From positions 186,001 through 250,000 of the forward strand of contig CAKZRQ010000013.1 in the NCBI GenBank assembly GCA_937146645.1: a stretch of DNA of 64,000 bases, read 5' to 3'. The position numbers were made by a program, and so were the translations under genes. The notes beneath the pieces are model-generated. The model saw only the letters and a program-made list of their open reading frames with translations. It searched no databases and had not been told where the DNA came from. Below are positions 8,528-17,912 of the stretch, piece by piece (the stretch's first letter is position 1; each line of letters starts with the position of its first letter). Origin of the DNA: an uncultured Cyclobacteriaceae bacterium. Its GTDB lineage: Bacteria; Bacteroidota; Bacteroidia; Cytophagales; Cyclobacteriaceae.

Positions 8528-9696
8528 GCGGATACTTGGACTGCTCGTTTGGCCTTTTCCCAAGTCACTTTTTGGGATCCTTGAAAGAATCTCACCCAGC
8601 CTTTTACCACGCAAATCTGCATAAAAGTAAAATAATAGGGTAGGTGAAGAATTTTCCTTTTTATGGCTTTGTCTCGGTAGAAATATCCCATCAATGCAAA
8701 ACCATAAAAGATCACTTGCACCACAAAGGCTAAACTGAAAACCCAGCCCTCTTTAATCAAAAAGAAGGAGCTGAAAAATGCAGTGACAAAAGCAAGAGGA
8801 ACCAAAGTCCACCTTAATGCTCTGTGTGAAATGTATTGAAAAGCCAGTTTAGGATTAGAAATAAGATTTAAAGCTTGAGGAAGTCTGCTTATGGCTTGGA
8901 TTCCACCGGCGGAGATTCGGATTTTCCTCTTCTCTTCCTCCTCTACATTTGCAGAAGCCGTTTCCACAGCTCTCGCCTCTGGCTCATAGGCTACTTTGTA
9001 TCCTTGTATGGCATAATTCACCGTCATCACAAAGTCTTCAATTACGGTATCCTCAGGGGTAGGGGTAAAAAGGTGCGTTCTAATTCCAAGCAACTCGCCA
9101 GCTGAACCGACAAGCGTATTCCATTCTGCATCCTTCTTCTTCAAATAAGATTCATACCTCCAATAAGCTCCTTCACCAGTACCTGAAGCTGCATCGTGAT
9201 TTGATGAAAGCACTACCTTTTCTCCTGACACTGCTGCCACATTATTGGATTGAAAATGGTTAACCATCTTCCACACCGCCTCAGGATTCAGCATCACATT
9301 GGCATCAGTGAAAATGGTAATAGGAGTCGTAATCTCAGACATAACCCTATTGATCGCAGCGATCTTTCCTTTTCTTGCTGGCGAATGAGAATAATATACC
9401 TCGGGATGCTTCCGCAAAATTGAAAGGCTATTATCCGTCGTTCCGTCTGTTACAAACAAGACATCTAGCTTATCCTTCGGATAGGTTAATTTCAAGGAGT
9501 TTTCAATCTTATCCTTTATAATATCCTCTTCATTGTAGGCTGCAATCATCAAAGTGACCGGAGGAAGATCTTCCCATTCCAATTCTTCTTGACTCTTTTG
9601 ATTCTTTGTTACTCTACTCAGCAAAGTGATGAGGATAGGGTATCCTAAAAATGTGTAAAGGATTAATCCAATGCTTGTCCAAAATATCGCTTCCAT
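8524..9696 (-). CDS. Membrane glycosyltransferase, family 2
   Basis: A 390-residue processive-type GT2: one N-terminal membrane segment (IGLILYTFLGYPILITLL), a GT-A domain with TLMIAAYNEED (nucleotide binding), TDGTTD and the DxD-like FTDANV, a catalytic-type VIEDFVMTV stretch, and two or three C-terminal membrane segments from about residue 300. It probably extends or exports a polysaccharide at the inner membrane; the sugar is unknown. It is the last gene of the exopolysaccharide locus but is separated from the gene above by a 105-bp gap that holds repeat site B, so it seems to have its own promoter. Confidence 0.88.
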   Translation of the reverse strand: MEAIFWTSIGLILYTFLGYPILITLLSRVTKNQKSQEELEWEDLPPVTLMIAAYNEEDIIKDKIENSLKLTYPKDKLDVLFVTDGTTDNSLSILRKHPEVYYSHSPARKGKIAAINRVMSEITTPITIFTDANVMLNPEAVWKMVNHFQSNNVAAVSGEKVVLSSNHDAASGTGEGAYWRYESYLKKKDAEWNTLVGSAGELLGIRTHLFTPTPEDTVIEDFVMTVNYAIQGYKVAYEPEARAVETASANVEEEEKRKIRISAGGIQAISRLPQALNLISNPKLAFQYISHRALRWTLVPLAFVTAFFSSFFLIKEGWVFSLAFVVQVIFYGFALMGYFYRDKAIKRKILHLPYYFTFMQICVVKGWVRFFQGSQKVTWEKAKRAVQVSA

Positions 9697-9712
9697 ATCT
9701 TTTGAGTTTTCC

Positions 9713-9801
9713 TAAAGGTATATCTGCGATTTCTCAATGTCCCTTATTATCGACGAGTGACCAAAAAGCTTGGGCGGATGACCCAAATAATCGATGAATG
9801 A
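9713..9801 (-). promoter_or_regulatory. LytTR-type repeats and promoter (site B)
   Basis: On the minus strand three repeats occur: TCATTCATCGAT (9790-9801), TCATCCGCCCAA (9770-9781) and TCACTCGTCGAT (9749-9760). The last two are 21 bp apart and the first pair 20 bp. The last repeat starts exactly 40 nt upstream of TACCTTTA (9713-9720), one base off the TAnnTTTG -7 consensus, and the GT2 start codon follows after 16 nt. The same 40-nt spacing occurs at sites A, C, D and E. Confidence 0.7.
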
Positions 9802-10692
9802 TTAGTGTAGAAATTGTGCGTCCACCCAACCTTTTCTACCGGAAACAAGGGCATGTTTGCAAGCGAGGAGATATACTCTAAAATGAGCCCAGCTTCTTTT
9901 TATGCTGAAGGAGATAAGGTTTTTGGGTATACTAACTCCGCAGAAAAAGACCAAGAAGGGGATAAAGCTTTTGGCATTTCTCTTCATAAAATGGACTCTG
10001 TTTCTGGTTTGGTAGTAGAGTTTCAGAGGTGAATTCTTACCTGTAGAAATGGATTCCTTGTGTAAGACTGAAACCTTATGGCAAACCTTAATCTTCAGCC
10101 CAGCATCAACTACTCTTTGTGACCAATCTAGTTCCTCATAATACAGGAAATAATCTTCCGGCATAGGACCTATCTTATTGATTACCCATCTGGGAATCAT
10201 TACAGCAGCACCATGAAAGTACGGGGAGTCTATTGACAAGTTATCACTAGGTGATTGAATTAAACTATTCCTTCCGGTCCATGAATTAATCTTAGTATAT
10301 CCAGCAAACTGGATCCTCTCTGGAAGATCAAAATATCTCAATATCGGTGATACTGCCCCTATTTGAGGCGAATCAAAGCAAGAAAGAACACTTTCAATTA
10401 CGCCTTCTGACAGCTCTGTGTCGTTGTTGAGAAAAAACAAATAATCACCATCAGCTGCATCTATTCCTAAATTATTTGCGCCAGCAAAGCCTACATTTTC
10501 TTCAGAGTTTATCTCCTTGACTTCAAACCCCCACTCATTGTGATCCGTCAGAATTGAATCCTTCTGCCCATTGTTCACGAGTATTACTTCCAAATTTGGA
10601 TAGGAAATGGCATTCAGGCTTCTGAGAAGCTCAAGGGTCACTTCAGGCTGCTTATAGTTTACAGTGACGATGGAAATCAATGGCCGATTCAT
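9802..10692 (-). CDS. Glycosyltransferase, family 2 (rhamnosyltransferase-like)
   Basis: A 296-residue soluble GT2 with the usual N-terminus ISIVTVNYKQPEVTLELL, the DxD-type metal site in YLFFLNNDTEL near residue 90, and the acceptor-side ED-like motif YYEELDWSQRV near 190. It is likely to add one sugar to the lipid-linked repeat unit on the cytoplasmic side. The start ATG overlaps the stop of the methyltransferase gene above by 4 bp (ATGA), showing translational coupling. Sugar specificity cannot be read from the sequence. Confidence 0.88.
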   Translation of the reverse strand: MNRPLISIVTVNYKQPEVTLELLRSLNAISYPNLEVILVNNGQKDSILTDHNEWGFEVKEINSEENVGFAGANNLGIDAADGDYLFFLNNDTELSEGVIESVLSCFDSPQIGAVSPILRYFDLPERIQFAGYTKINSWTGRNSLIQSPSDNLSIDSPYFHGAAVMIPRWVINKIGPMPEDYFLYYEELDWSQRVVDAGLKIKVCHKVSVLHKESISTGKNSPLKLYYQTRNRVHFMKRNAKSFIPFLVFFCGVSIPKNLISFSIKRSWAHFRVYLLACKHALVSGRKGWVDAQFLH

Positions 10693-11495
10693 GAGTGAAC
10701 TTTTTTACCGATAACCTGGATAGCGTTTCCTTTTTTTCCAGAATGAAGCAGTCGATCCAAATGAATCAATGCCTTGGCAAAGGGAAGGGTTAAGAGCTGA
10801 GTAAAAGTGCCAGCCTTCTTTCCCAGGTAGGCCATTTCCCATGCAAATCTTGATAGGATACCATCTGAGTAGGAAGCATGCACTATTTCGAAGCCTTCAT
10901 TTTCAAATCTGGTTTTTAACCCAGCAAGATCATACACCTGGCCTATGTGTTCATCTTCTAGCCAGTCCTGATGCTCCTCGAAGTACTTTTCCGGAAATAT
11001 GGTACTCTGATCCTTATTTGGAATTTTTACCATGAAATAGCCTCCGGTTTTAAGTTTCTCACGAACAGTTGAGAAAGGCATTTCCTCAGGGAGAATATGT
11101 TCGAAAACATCAATTGAAAAAACGAAATCCAATTCGCAAATAGCCGTTTCCTCTAAATGCTTACTTGTCGTTCTTACATTTCTTATTTCCGCTTGGGAAA
11201 GAGCTTCGTCAACAGAATTAATCCTCTCCTGATCAATATCCAGTGCATGAATAATTGCGCTGGGATTAGCTTCAGCCAGACTTATGGCATATTCACCATA
11301 CCCTGTTCCTAAATCAAGAATTTCGGATTTATCTGAAAGAGGTATCTCTTTCATCAGCTTTTTGAAGATGGTGAAGCGAGCGTAGTTGCCAATATTGGTA
11401 TAGCCAAAAACCTTATTGAAAAGCTTTGCGAGTGCAGGGTTATCCTTCATTCTAGCACTGGTGTAAACTTGCGCTTGTCCAAAAGTGAGTTCCAT
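10689..11495 (-). CDS. Class I SAM-dependent methyltransferase
   Basis: A 268-residue protein with a Rossmann methyltransferase domain: motif I EILDLGTGYGEYAISLA near 60, the acidic HALDID at the end of beta 2, and FVFSIDVFEHILPEEM around 125. It may methylate a sugar of the exopolysaccharide repeat unit, given that it sits between glycosyltransferase and flippase genes with a 6-bp gap above and an ATGA overlap below. A role in lipid or protein methylation is not excluded. Confidence 0.85.
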   Translation of the reverse strand: MELTFGQAQVYTSARMKDNPALAKLFNKVFGYTNIGNYARFTIFKKLMKEIPLSDKSEILDLGTGYGEYAISLAEANPSAIIHALDIDQERINSVDEALSQAEIRNVRTTSKHLEETAICELDFVFSIDVFEHILPEEMPFSTVREKLKTGGYFMVKIPNKDQSTIFPEKYFEEHQDWLEDEHIGQVYDLAGLKTRFENEGFEIVHASYSDGILSRFAWEMAYLGKKAGTFTQLLTLPFAKALIHLDRLLHSGKKGNAIQVIGKKVHS

Positions 11496-11501
11496 AATTT
11501 T

Positions 11502-12800
11502 TTACTTTAACGATGGTAAAACTTCATTTTTAATGGTATTCCAAAGGCCCCAGTGAGAAGCGATATTGACATATTTTCTCAATCTCAATTGACCGATAAT
11601 AATGGTCAAAATGGTACTTAATGCCGTGGCTATCGCCGCACCAATCAAGCCATAGAGCTGGATAAGTATAAGGTTCAAAATCATATTCAAACCCAAACTG
11701 AAAATCAACATCTGGAGGTTAATCTGTGAAAGTCCAACAGACTCAAGCGTCAACCCAAAAACTCTTCCCCAAGGCTTGATCATACTAGCCGGAATCAAAA
11801 TCAACAGAATCCATAAGGCTTGCTCGTATGATCCATTCCCAAGGATTTCTATCAGGTTTTCTCCAAAAGCCAAAACGGCCAGTACTCCTGGAATGGTTAA
11901 TACAAATAAAAAGAACAGGCCTCGGGCATATTCGAAATTAAGGTGAGTGCCGTTTCCCTTTCGCTGAGTTGCAGCAAGTCGAGGATAAATGGTTTGACCG
12001 AATGCCAAGAGAGGAAGCTCGACGTATTGAATGATTTTAGTGGCTAATTGGAAAACTCCTACTGCTGCAGGATTAAGAAAATAGCCAATCATGAAAATAT
12101 CTGCTTTTTGAAATAGTAAAGAACAGAGATTGGTAGCCGAGTTATACTTCCCCTGATCTACAATGGGCTTGACCCACTTTAGATTTGGAATACCGAATTT
12201 GAAAAAAGGCATCATACCCCCAATGAATGAAAATAAGACTCCAGTGAGGCCCAGTGCCAGTAAAATCCCTTCGAAGGAAAGTCCTGGAACAAAAATTAAA
12301 TAGGCTAAAGCTGCGGAAATAGCCAGGCAATAACCTGCATTTAAGAAGAAGTAAGTAAAGAGTTTATTTTTGGCCAAAGCCAAAGAACTGAGTGATTGAA
12401 TTACACTTAAGCCGAAGAGAGCCAAAAAACTAAATGACAACAAACCGCCGAGATCAGGCATGTCTAACCTGCTTGCGATAAAATCTCCGGTCAGAAAGAG
12501 AATTAAGCTGGCAATGATTAAGAACCCAGATTGTAGTACTAAAGCTGTACCCAAGATCTCACCTTCTTTATCATGGTGAATCATGAGAAGCCTTATTAAA
12601 GGATTTTGAATCAAGCCTTGTCTGATACCATCCAAAATGGAGATAATGGCAAGAAAAAGAGCCCAAACCCCGAATTCTGAAGGAGTGAAATTCTGAACTA
12701 TTACATAGAAGACCAGCATATTGGCCAGCATGAAAAAACCTTGTCCTCCAATTGAAAAGATGGTGGTTGAAAGGTTCTTAAAAACATTCAAAAGCCTCAT
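11502..12800 (-). CDS. Oligosaccharide flippase family protein (Wzx-like)
   Basis: A 432-residue integral membrane protein with about 12-14 hydrophobic segments through the whole length and a MATE/Wzx-type N-terminus (FSIGGQGFFMLANMLVFYVI, then FTPSEFGVWALFLAI). Such proteins flip undecaprenyl-linked repeat units to the periplasmic face. Its start overlaps the stop of the GT4 gene above as TAATG. Together with the ligase/polymerase at 15227-16675 it indicates a Wzx/Wzy-type assembly route. Confidence 0.88.
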   Translation of the reverse strand: MRLLNVFKNLSTTIFSIGGQGFFMLANMLVFYVIVQNFTPSEFGVWALFLAIISILDGIRQGLIQNPLIRLLMIHHDKEGEILGTALVLQSGFLIIASLILFLTGDFIASRLDMPDLGGLLSFSFLALFGLSVIQSLSSLALAKNKLFTYFFLNAGYCLAISAALAYLIFVPGLSFEGILLALGLTGVLFSFIGGMMPFFKFGIPNLKWVKPIVDQGKYNSATNLCSLLFQKADIFMIGYFLNPAAVGVFQLATKIIQYVELPLLAFGQTIYPRLAATQRKGNGTHLNFEYARGLFFLFVLTIPGVLAVLAFGENLIEILGNGSYEQALWILLILIPASMIKPWGRVFGLTLESVGLSQINLQMLIFSLGLNMILNLILIQLYGLIGAAIATALSTILTIIIGQLRLRKYVNIASHWGLWNTIKNEVLPSLK

Positions 12801-13948
12801 TACCCCGCGATTTTATAGTAGACTTTCAAGGTTTCATCACCTATCCTGTCCCATGAAAAATTCTGTTCTACAATAGTTTTTCCTGCTTGACCCATCCTTT
12901 GGGCCAAGGAATTATCATCTCTCAACCTGATCATTGCCTCCACGAAAGAAGATGGATTGTAAGAGTCACAGAGAAGCCCATTTGTCATATGGGTCACACT
13001 TTCCCGGATAGCAGGTAAATCAGAAGCAATCACGGGAATCTCCTGGTAATTAGCCTCTAATAGAACAATCCCCTGAGTTTCAAAAAAAGAAGGTAAAACC
13101 AAGGCCTGGTAATATGAGAGGCTTCTTCGGACCTCTTCATTGGATCTCTGACCCAATAGCCTGACATTATTCTGAAGATTGAACTTCGAAATTAAAGTTT
13201 GTATTTCAGCTCGCTGTGGCCCATCTCCAATGATATCCAGGAATAAATCTGCTTTAGATTTCCCTATTGCTTTTATCAGTGGAACCAAACCCTTAATAGG
13301 AGATAATCTGCCAACAAATACAAACCGCTTATTCGATTTGATCTCTTTAGAATTAAAACCCGAATGGAGCTTTTTCACTCCATTGGGGATCACCCTGATT
13401 GATTCATTTGATTTTGAAATCGCTGATCTCAAATCACTACTAACTACGATAGTTGCTCGAGTCGCCTCCAGTAATTTGCTTTCCCACTTCCGTGCAAAGA
13501 AGGAATGGGATTTAGCGTCAATATTTAGTGTATTTGATGCATTCGCTTCTTTATCAGTTAAGCCATGAATGGTTTGTACTAGCTTTTTTTGGATGGGCCT
13601 TACGGAGTAAAGTAAGTACCCGCTTCTTCCCTGGGCGTGGATAATGTCAAACTTGGCATGATTGACCTTAACCCAGTTTCGGGCTGAGAAATTAAAGGCA
13701 AACTCTTCAATCAGTGAAGAAAAGAATGGTAACCTGCGGCCAGGGAAAAAGGGTATTTCCACAATTTCCACTCCCTCCTTAAGAAAGGATTTAGGTCGAT
13801 TTTTCCACGCGCCACCAGTCAAAACTGTGACCTTATGTCCCTTCGTGATTAAGGTTCTTGAAAGATCCCAAACATGGGTCTGAATACCTCCATTGAATCT
13901 CCAGGGAAGGGATTTGCAGATGATTAAAATTGACAGTGATCCACTCAT
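12800..13948 (-). CDS. Glycosyltransferase, family 4
   Basis: A 382-residue GT-B enzyme. The N-terminal acceptor domain starts ILIICKSLPWRFNGGIQTHV (glycine loop). The C-terminal donor domain shows FVFVGRLSPIKGLVPLIKAI near 210, DGPQRAEI, and the E-x7-E type motif PSFFETQGIVLLEANYQEIP near 310. It is a retaining glycosyltransferase on the cytoplasmic side. The start overlaps the stop of a tiny upstream gene (ATGA) and its stop overlaps the flippase start (TAATG), so it lies in a tightly coupled translational chain. Confidence 0.9.
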   Translation of the reverse strand: MSGSLSILIICKSLPWRFNGGIQTHVWDLSRTLITKGHKVTVLTGGAWKNRPKSFLKEGVEIVEIPFFPGRRLPFFSSLIEEFAFNFSARNWVKVNHAKFDIIHAQGRSGYLLYSVRPIQKKLVQTIHGLTDKEANASNTLNIDAKSHSFFARKWESKLLEATRATIVVSSDLRSAISKSNESIRVIPNGVKKLHSGFNSKEIKSNKRFVFVGRLSPIKGLVPLIKAIGKSKADLFLDIIGDGPQRAEIQTLISKFNLQNNVRLLGQRSNEEVRRSLSYYQALVLPSFFETQGIVLLEANYQEIPVIASDLPAIRESVTHMTNGLLCDSYNPSSFVEAMIRLRDDNSLAQRMGQAGKTIVEQNFSWDRIGDETLKVYYKIAG

Positions 13949-14058
13949 TTTTTTGATGTTTTCTTCTTGATTTCAGATTTTCCCGCATTCACGCCCCATA
14001 TCAAAAACATTAAGGCTAGTGGCAGTAAAATCGCCCAGGGCATTCCTTCAGTAATCAT
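13945..14058 (-). CDS. 37-aa single-pass membrane peptide in the exopolysaccharide operon
   Basis: A small frame of 37 codons starts at the ATG at 14058 and stops at 13945. The peptide begins MITEGMPWAILLPLALMFL, has one hydrophobic helix (about residues 7-25) and ends in a Lys-rich tail (GKSEIKKKTSKK), typical of a small inner-membrane protein with a cytoplasmic tail. Its start overlaps the upstream GT2 stop as ATGA and its stop overlaps the downstream GT4 start as ATGA, so both neighbours are coupled to it. That double overlap is the main reason to call it a real gene. It matches no family I recognise. A role as accessory subunit of a membrane glycosyltransferase or polymerase is speculation. 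Confidence 0.7.
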   Translation of the reverse strand: MITEGMPWAILLPLALMFLIWGVNAGKSEIKKKTSKK

Positions 14059-15230
14059 GATATTGCTGCTTGATGACGAGTGTGTAAAAACTGAGTCTTT
14101 GCTCTTTTCATCCAGAAGAGAGACTTAAACCCAGAAAGGAATAATCTTGGAAGTGCTCTAAGAATTGATGGCAAATGACCGGCCCACCAATGGAAGGGGA
14201 TTGAAATCAAATAGGACGACATTAGTCCCACAAAGCCAATCACGCTAAAACTAAAAACCAGATTAGAGCCTGTAATTAGAGCTAAAGCAATAAGTGCTAT
14301 CCAGGCAAGTGGAGCGATTATTCTTGGAGGTAATGCCAACTGCAAACTCTTATGCAGGTAATCAAAATTTCCTCCTTTTGCTTTAGCTAAAGCTGGAGAC
14401 AATGACTTTGCTAAAAACGCATATTGGCTTTGCAACCATCTTCCTCTCTGCTTTTCGAAATCGGCAGAAGACCTCACCTTCTCATCTAACACCATCAGCT
14501 CAGGAGTGTACTTGACAAAGACATCCTGTGAAGTCAATAATAATTCAAGCTCCTTATCAAACCCACCAACGGCATTTAATTCGGGAATTACCCTCATGAA
14601 TAAATAGAAATTAAATGACATCGCCGATCCGGTCAACTTGCTAGACATGCCAAAAACATTCGCTCCTTTGCATAGCATTTCCTGATTAGCCTTTTCCGAC
14701 AATCCATCCAGAATAGCCAGAGTGGTATCTTGATTCATGGGAAGTCTTTCTCCTTGAATACATGGATAGCCCTGTTGATGGTAAAAAGAAGTTACTTTAG
14801 AAAACTTGTGATGAAGGAGATTGTCAGCGTCTAACACCAACACTGAATCGTATGTATGATGAGATTTTAGATAAGCAACTGCACAATTAAGTGCCTTGAC
14901 CTTAGTACTTTTCTCATACGAAACCTCCACAACCTTTGCTCCAAGAGCCTTCAATTCCTGAATGGTTGATTTTTGAAGTTGGTCCGCGATTATCAAAAGA
15001 TCTGAGCCCTCATTTTCTCTGATCACCTTCATGTTGTATCTACAAGAGGTGAGGATGGTTTCATCGCTTTTGTAGCACGGCACCACCACACAAACTCGCT
15101 GATCTTCGGAACCTGAAATATTTGGGCTATTGTATCTTTTTGAAGCCAATGCGAGGACTAGCTGATAAAAAGAAGTGACAAAGAGGTATGCCAAAATTGG
15201 CAGAATCAAAATTGTAATTACTGTATTCAT
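14055..15230 (-). CDS. Membrane glycosyltransferase, family 2
   Basis: A 391-residue processive-type GT2. N-terminal membrane segment VITILILPILAYLFVTSFYQ, GT-A domain with RVCVVVPCYKSDETIL, VLVLDADNLLHHKF (DxD) and the Q/RxxRW-type motif QRGRWLQSQY near 280, then C-terminal membrane helices. I chose the ATG at 15230 because it overlaps the stop of the ligase gene by 4 bp (ATGA); a longer in-frame reading from 15413 would lie entirely within the ligase gene. It may polymerise or extend the glycan at the membrane. Confidence 0.88.
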   Translation of the reverse strand: MNTVITILILPILAYLFVTSFYQLVLALASKRYNSPNISGSEDQRVCVVVPCYKSDETILTSCRYNMKVIRENEGSDLLIIADQLQKSTIQELKALGAKVVEVSYEKSTKVKALNCAVAYLKSHHTYDSVLVLDADNLLHHKFSKVTSFYHQQGYPCIQGERLPMNQDTTLAILDGLSEKANQEMLCKGANVFGMSSKLTGSAMSFNFYLFMRVIPELNAVGGFDKELELLLTSQDVFVKYTPELMVLDEKVRSSADFEKQRGRWLQSQYAFLAKSLSPALAKAKGGNFDYLHKSLQLALPPRIIAPLAWIALIALALITGSNLVFSFSVIGFVGLMSSYLISIPFHWWAGHLPSILRALPRLFLSGFKSLFWMKRAKTQFLHTRHQAAIS

Positions 15231-16675
15231 TTTTTCTTTCTTTTTGTCCATGATGGAATGAGAAACAGAAATGGGATAGCCATATTCATGACCATACCCG
15301 TAGGCATTTGGCCGAATACCTGGTTTCCATAACTGGAGAATATTACTCCGACAATGCAGGCAAAAACAGCCATAGCATAGGTTCGGTGTTTTGGGTCCGG
15401 AAGATTCATACATATGTATCCGCCTTTACCTATGACAAATCCGAGGAAGCTTAGATGAATTGCGAGGCCCGCAATACCCGTTTCAGCCCAGATCTTTACA
15501 TACCATGAATCGGTTGCAGTATTGGCCATCAAAGAATTTGGGTTAAACCTCGCTCCCCAAAACCCTGCAGTTCCTACCCCTCCTCCGAATGGTTTATCAG
15601 CGAGGTATCGCCCAAATGTTCTTTGATTTTCAAGTCTTACCTGAAGAGATGGGTTTTCCGGATCCAGCGCGGTTCGCATTCTTCTTACTTGCTCCACGCC
15701 CTGGAAAAGGAAGGTGTATTTCAAGATCACAAAGACCAACACCATGCTTCCTAAACCGGCAAATAAAATCTTAAAATTTCGAGTACAAAAGAGATAAGCA
15801 AGCCCACCAAAAAGTGGTACGGCAAGAGCCCCTCTGGTTCCAGAAATAGCAAAACCTAGGAAAAAGACTACGCAAAGAGCTCCATAGCCCAGCTTCTTCC
15901 AAAGCTTGAAAGGACCAAACGCCATGATTCCCATCAACATGGACATCATAGCCTGAGAAGCTCCAAACTGCCCAGCGTCACTGTAAAATGAGAATACCCT
16001 TAGAACCCCATGAAGAATGTGTTCTTCGTGATGATTTTCGTCCCACAACCATCTATACTCAGCTGAATCAACTCCGAATATTTGTTGCTTAAAGCCCCAA
16101 ACTGTTCCCAATAATGACAACAACACAATGACTTTAATGAAGGTGTGGAAGTCTTTCTCTTCTCTGAAAAGAAGGTAAACCAATGGCACTACCATAGCCT
16201 GATAAAAGCCTATCCCTCTCATGGCATAGAACCATGCTTCCAATCCATTACCTGCAGGATTAAACATCTCCAGAACGAGGTATCCCATCCAGACCAGGGA
16301 AAACAACACTATATCTGTTTTAGCATGCTTCCACTTTTTTATCACCGCAGGGTTTATGACAACAATTAGGACTGCTAGAAACAAGAGGATGTCAATGCTT
16401 AATCCCCATGGAGCTATCACGTATCGCCCAAGTCCCGAAATCAAAAACCCCATGATTAGACAAATCCAAACCGCAGCTTTAGGCTTAGCCCAGAGATAAG
16501 TAACCACCCCAACAGCCACAGGGATAAGCATAACCAGTATAATACCGGTCAGACCAAGGACATGCACAAACCCAATACTCAGGACTACAAAAGCCAGAAG
16601 GAGTAAAAGCCCCAAACCGCTGGCAAACTGCAATGCGCCATATTTTTTGAAGAGTATGTCTTGAGAAGTGCTCAT
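15227..16675 (-). CDS. O-antigen ligase/polymerase family membrane protein (Wzy/WaaL-like)
   Basis: A 482-residue protein with about 12 membrane segments and the Wzy_C-type region around ISGTRGALAVPLFGGLAYLF, followed by a large periplasmic loop containing RLENQRTFGRYLADKPFGGG near 360. It probably polymerises or ligates repeat units in the periplasm. The gene opens its own transcription unit: repeat site C and a TACTTTTG -7 element sit in the gap just upstream, and five to six genes follow with gaps of 6 bp or less or with overlaps. Confidence 0.85.
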   Translation of the reverse strand: MSTSQDILFKKYGALQFASGLGLLLLLAFVVLSIGFVHVLGLTGIILVMLIPVAVGVVTYLWAKPKAAVWICLIMGFLISGLGRYVIAPWGLSIDILLFLAVLIVVINPAVIKKWKHAKTDIVLFSLVWMGYLVLEMFNPAGNGLEAWFYAMRGIGFYQAMVVPLVYLLFREEKDFHTFIKVIVLLSLLGTVWGFKQQIFGVDSAEYRWLWDENHHEEHILHGVLRVFSFYSDAGQFGASQAMMSMLMGIMAFGPFKLWKKLGYGALCVVFFLGFAISGTRGALAVPLFGGLAYLFCTRNFKILFAGLGSMVLVFVILKYTFLFQGVEQVRRMRTALDPENPSLQVRLENQRTFGRYLADKPFGGGVGTAGFWGARFNPNSLMANTATDSWYVKIWAETGIAGLAIHLSFLGFVIGKGGYICMNLPDPKHRTYAMAVFACIVGVIFSSYGNQVFGQMPTGMVMNMAIPFLFLIPSWTKRKKK

Positions 16676-16693
16676 CTGTACTTTTTAGCTATT

Positions 16694-16783
16694 CAAAAGT
16701 ACCTAGCATTCAATGCTTTAATTAAGACAAACGATGAGTGAACAGCTTTCTCAGGTGAATGACAGAAGGGCGGGGATAACTGA
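16694..16783 (-). promoter_or_regulatory. LytTR-type repeats and promoter (site C)
   Basis: On the minus strand three repeats lie in exact 21-bp register: TCAGTTATCCCC (16772-16783), TCATTCACCTGA (16751-16762) and TCACTCATCGTT (16730-16741). The last starts exactly 40 nt before TACTTTTG (16694-16701), a full match to TAnnTTTG, and the ligase ATG follows 18 nt later. The transcript leader would be only about 12 nt long. Confidence 0.75.
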
Positions 16784-16784
16784 A

Positions 16785-17909
16785 TTAGGCCGAAAGAGCC
16801 TTCACAAATTGACCTGCTCTGTGTTCCCAACTGTTAGCTTTGGCGAATGAAACCCGCTTTGAAATCTTTAATCGATTGTTATACCGTATTTCTTTCTTTA
16901 TTCCATCTATGAAAGACTCAGAATCGTCAGCAACGCGCACCACAGATTCAAAGTCGCTTAAATCAGAAAAATTTGTGCTAATCACAGGCTTACCTGCCGC
17001 GAGGTATTCATTGATTTTCAAAGGATAAATTGCTCTTGTAAACTCAGTGCTTAAAAATGGGATCAAAGCAACATCCCAGGATTCGATTACGGGTAGCAGA
17101 TCATTGGGTTTTTTCTTTCCTAAGAAGATCACATTTGGAGGTAATGACACGCTAGTAATCTTATTTGGGCCTAGGATCTCAATCAAATAACTGGGAAAAG
17201 CTTTGGCCACATCAGAAAGTAATTTTAAGTCGATTCTTTCATCAAATGCTCCCAAATAGCCCATTTTTCTGAAATGCGTTTTTTCCATTCTATTGCCCAG
17301 AAAATGATCAAGCGTAACCCCATTTTTAACACAAAAAACTCTTTCATGTAGCGCATCGAACTTCTGTTTTAAACCGGATGAGCTTACGATAACCCGGTTT
17401 ACCTTCCTTACAAATAGCGGCTCAAACACTTTTCCCCACTTACTTGCCCATGGTGTAAAGTCGAGTTGATCATAGGAGTAATAGCTTATAGGAAGACCCT
17501 TCCAATATTTTGAAGTGAAATAGCCATAAACCGGATTAAATGCATTCACCACATAAGTCTCTTCAGTGGTTACATGTTTCCGGATTTGTGAAATGGTCAA
17601 GGATTGAATTAATCCATTTATCCACATTAAGAAATTGAATAGGGTCTTATTCTCTACCCAATTCACTGGAATGGTCGGTAGAGAATTATATACCTCAACT
17701 TTTCCAAACTCAGTGTTGAACACCCTGCACTTCCTGGAAAACATGGCAGTCTTAGGTGCATGATCATTCGCAAAATAGTCCTTTAAGGTATACGGGTAAT
17801 CGAGGAAGATTATTCGATGATCAGAAGAGAGTCTTTTGATGATTTCAATAGTCGACTTCACATAAGGAGTATCCCACGCTGGGAAACTATGGCAAATAAT
17901 GGTCTTCAT
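16785..17909 (-). CDS. Glycosyltransferase, GT-B fold (family 4-like)
   Basis: A 374-residue GT-B protein, N-terminus MKTIICHSFPAWDTPYVKST. The C-terminal donor-binding half shows KMGYLGAFDERIDLKLLSDV near 215, WDVALIPFLSTEFTRAIYPL and KINEYLAAGKPVIST near 310, a pattern seen in TuaH/GT4-like enzymes of capsule and EPS loci. It is the last gene of the upstream EPS transcription unit (3-bp gap from the Wzc-like gene). The sugar is unknown. Confidence 0.85.
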   Translation of the reverse strand: MKTIICHSFPAWDTPYVKSTIEIIKRLSSDHRIIFLDYPYTLKDYFANDHAPKTAMFSRKCRVFNTEFGKVEVYNSLPTIPVNWVENKTLFNFLMWINGLIQSLTISQIRKHVTTEETYVVNAFNPVYGYFTSKYWKGLPISYYSYDQLDFTPWASKWGKVFEPLFVRKVNRVIVSSSGLKQKFDALHERVFCVKNGVTLDHFLGNRMEKTHFRKMGYLGAFDERIDLKLLSDVAKAFPSYLIEILGPNKITSVSLPPNVIFLGKKKPNDLLPVIESWDVALIPFLSTEFTRAIYPLKINEYLAAGKPVISTNFSDLSDFESVVRVADDSESFIDGIKKEIRYNNRLKISKRVSFAKANSWEHRAGQFVKALSA

Positions 17910-17912
17910 AAA

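Noticed and set aside
15231..15413. N-terminal extension of the GT2 gene at 14055
   Set aside because: It lies entirely within the ligase gene and looks like out-of-frame translation; the ATG at 15230 makes a clean ATGA overlap.
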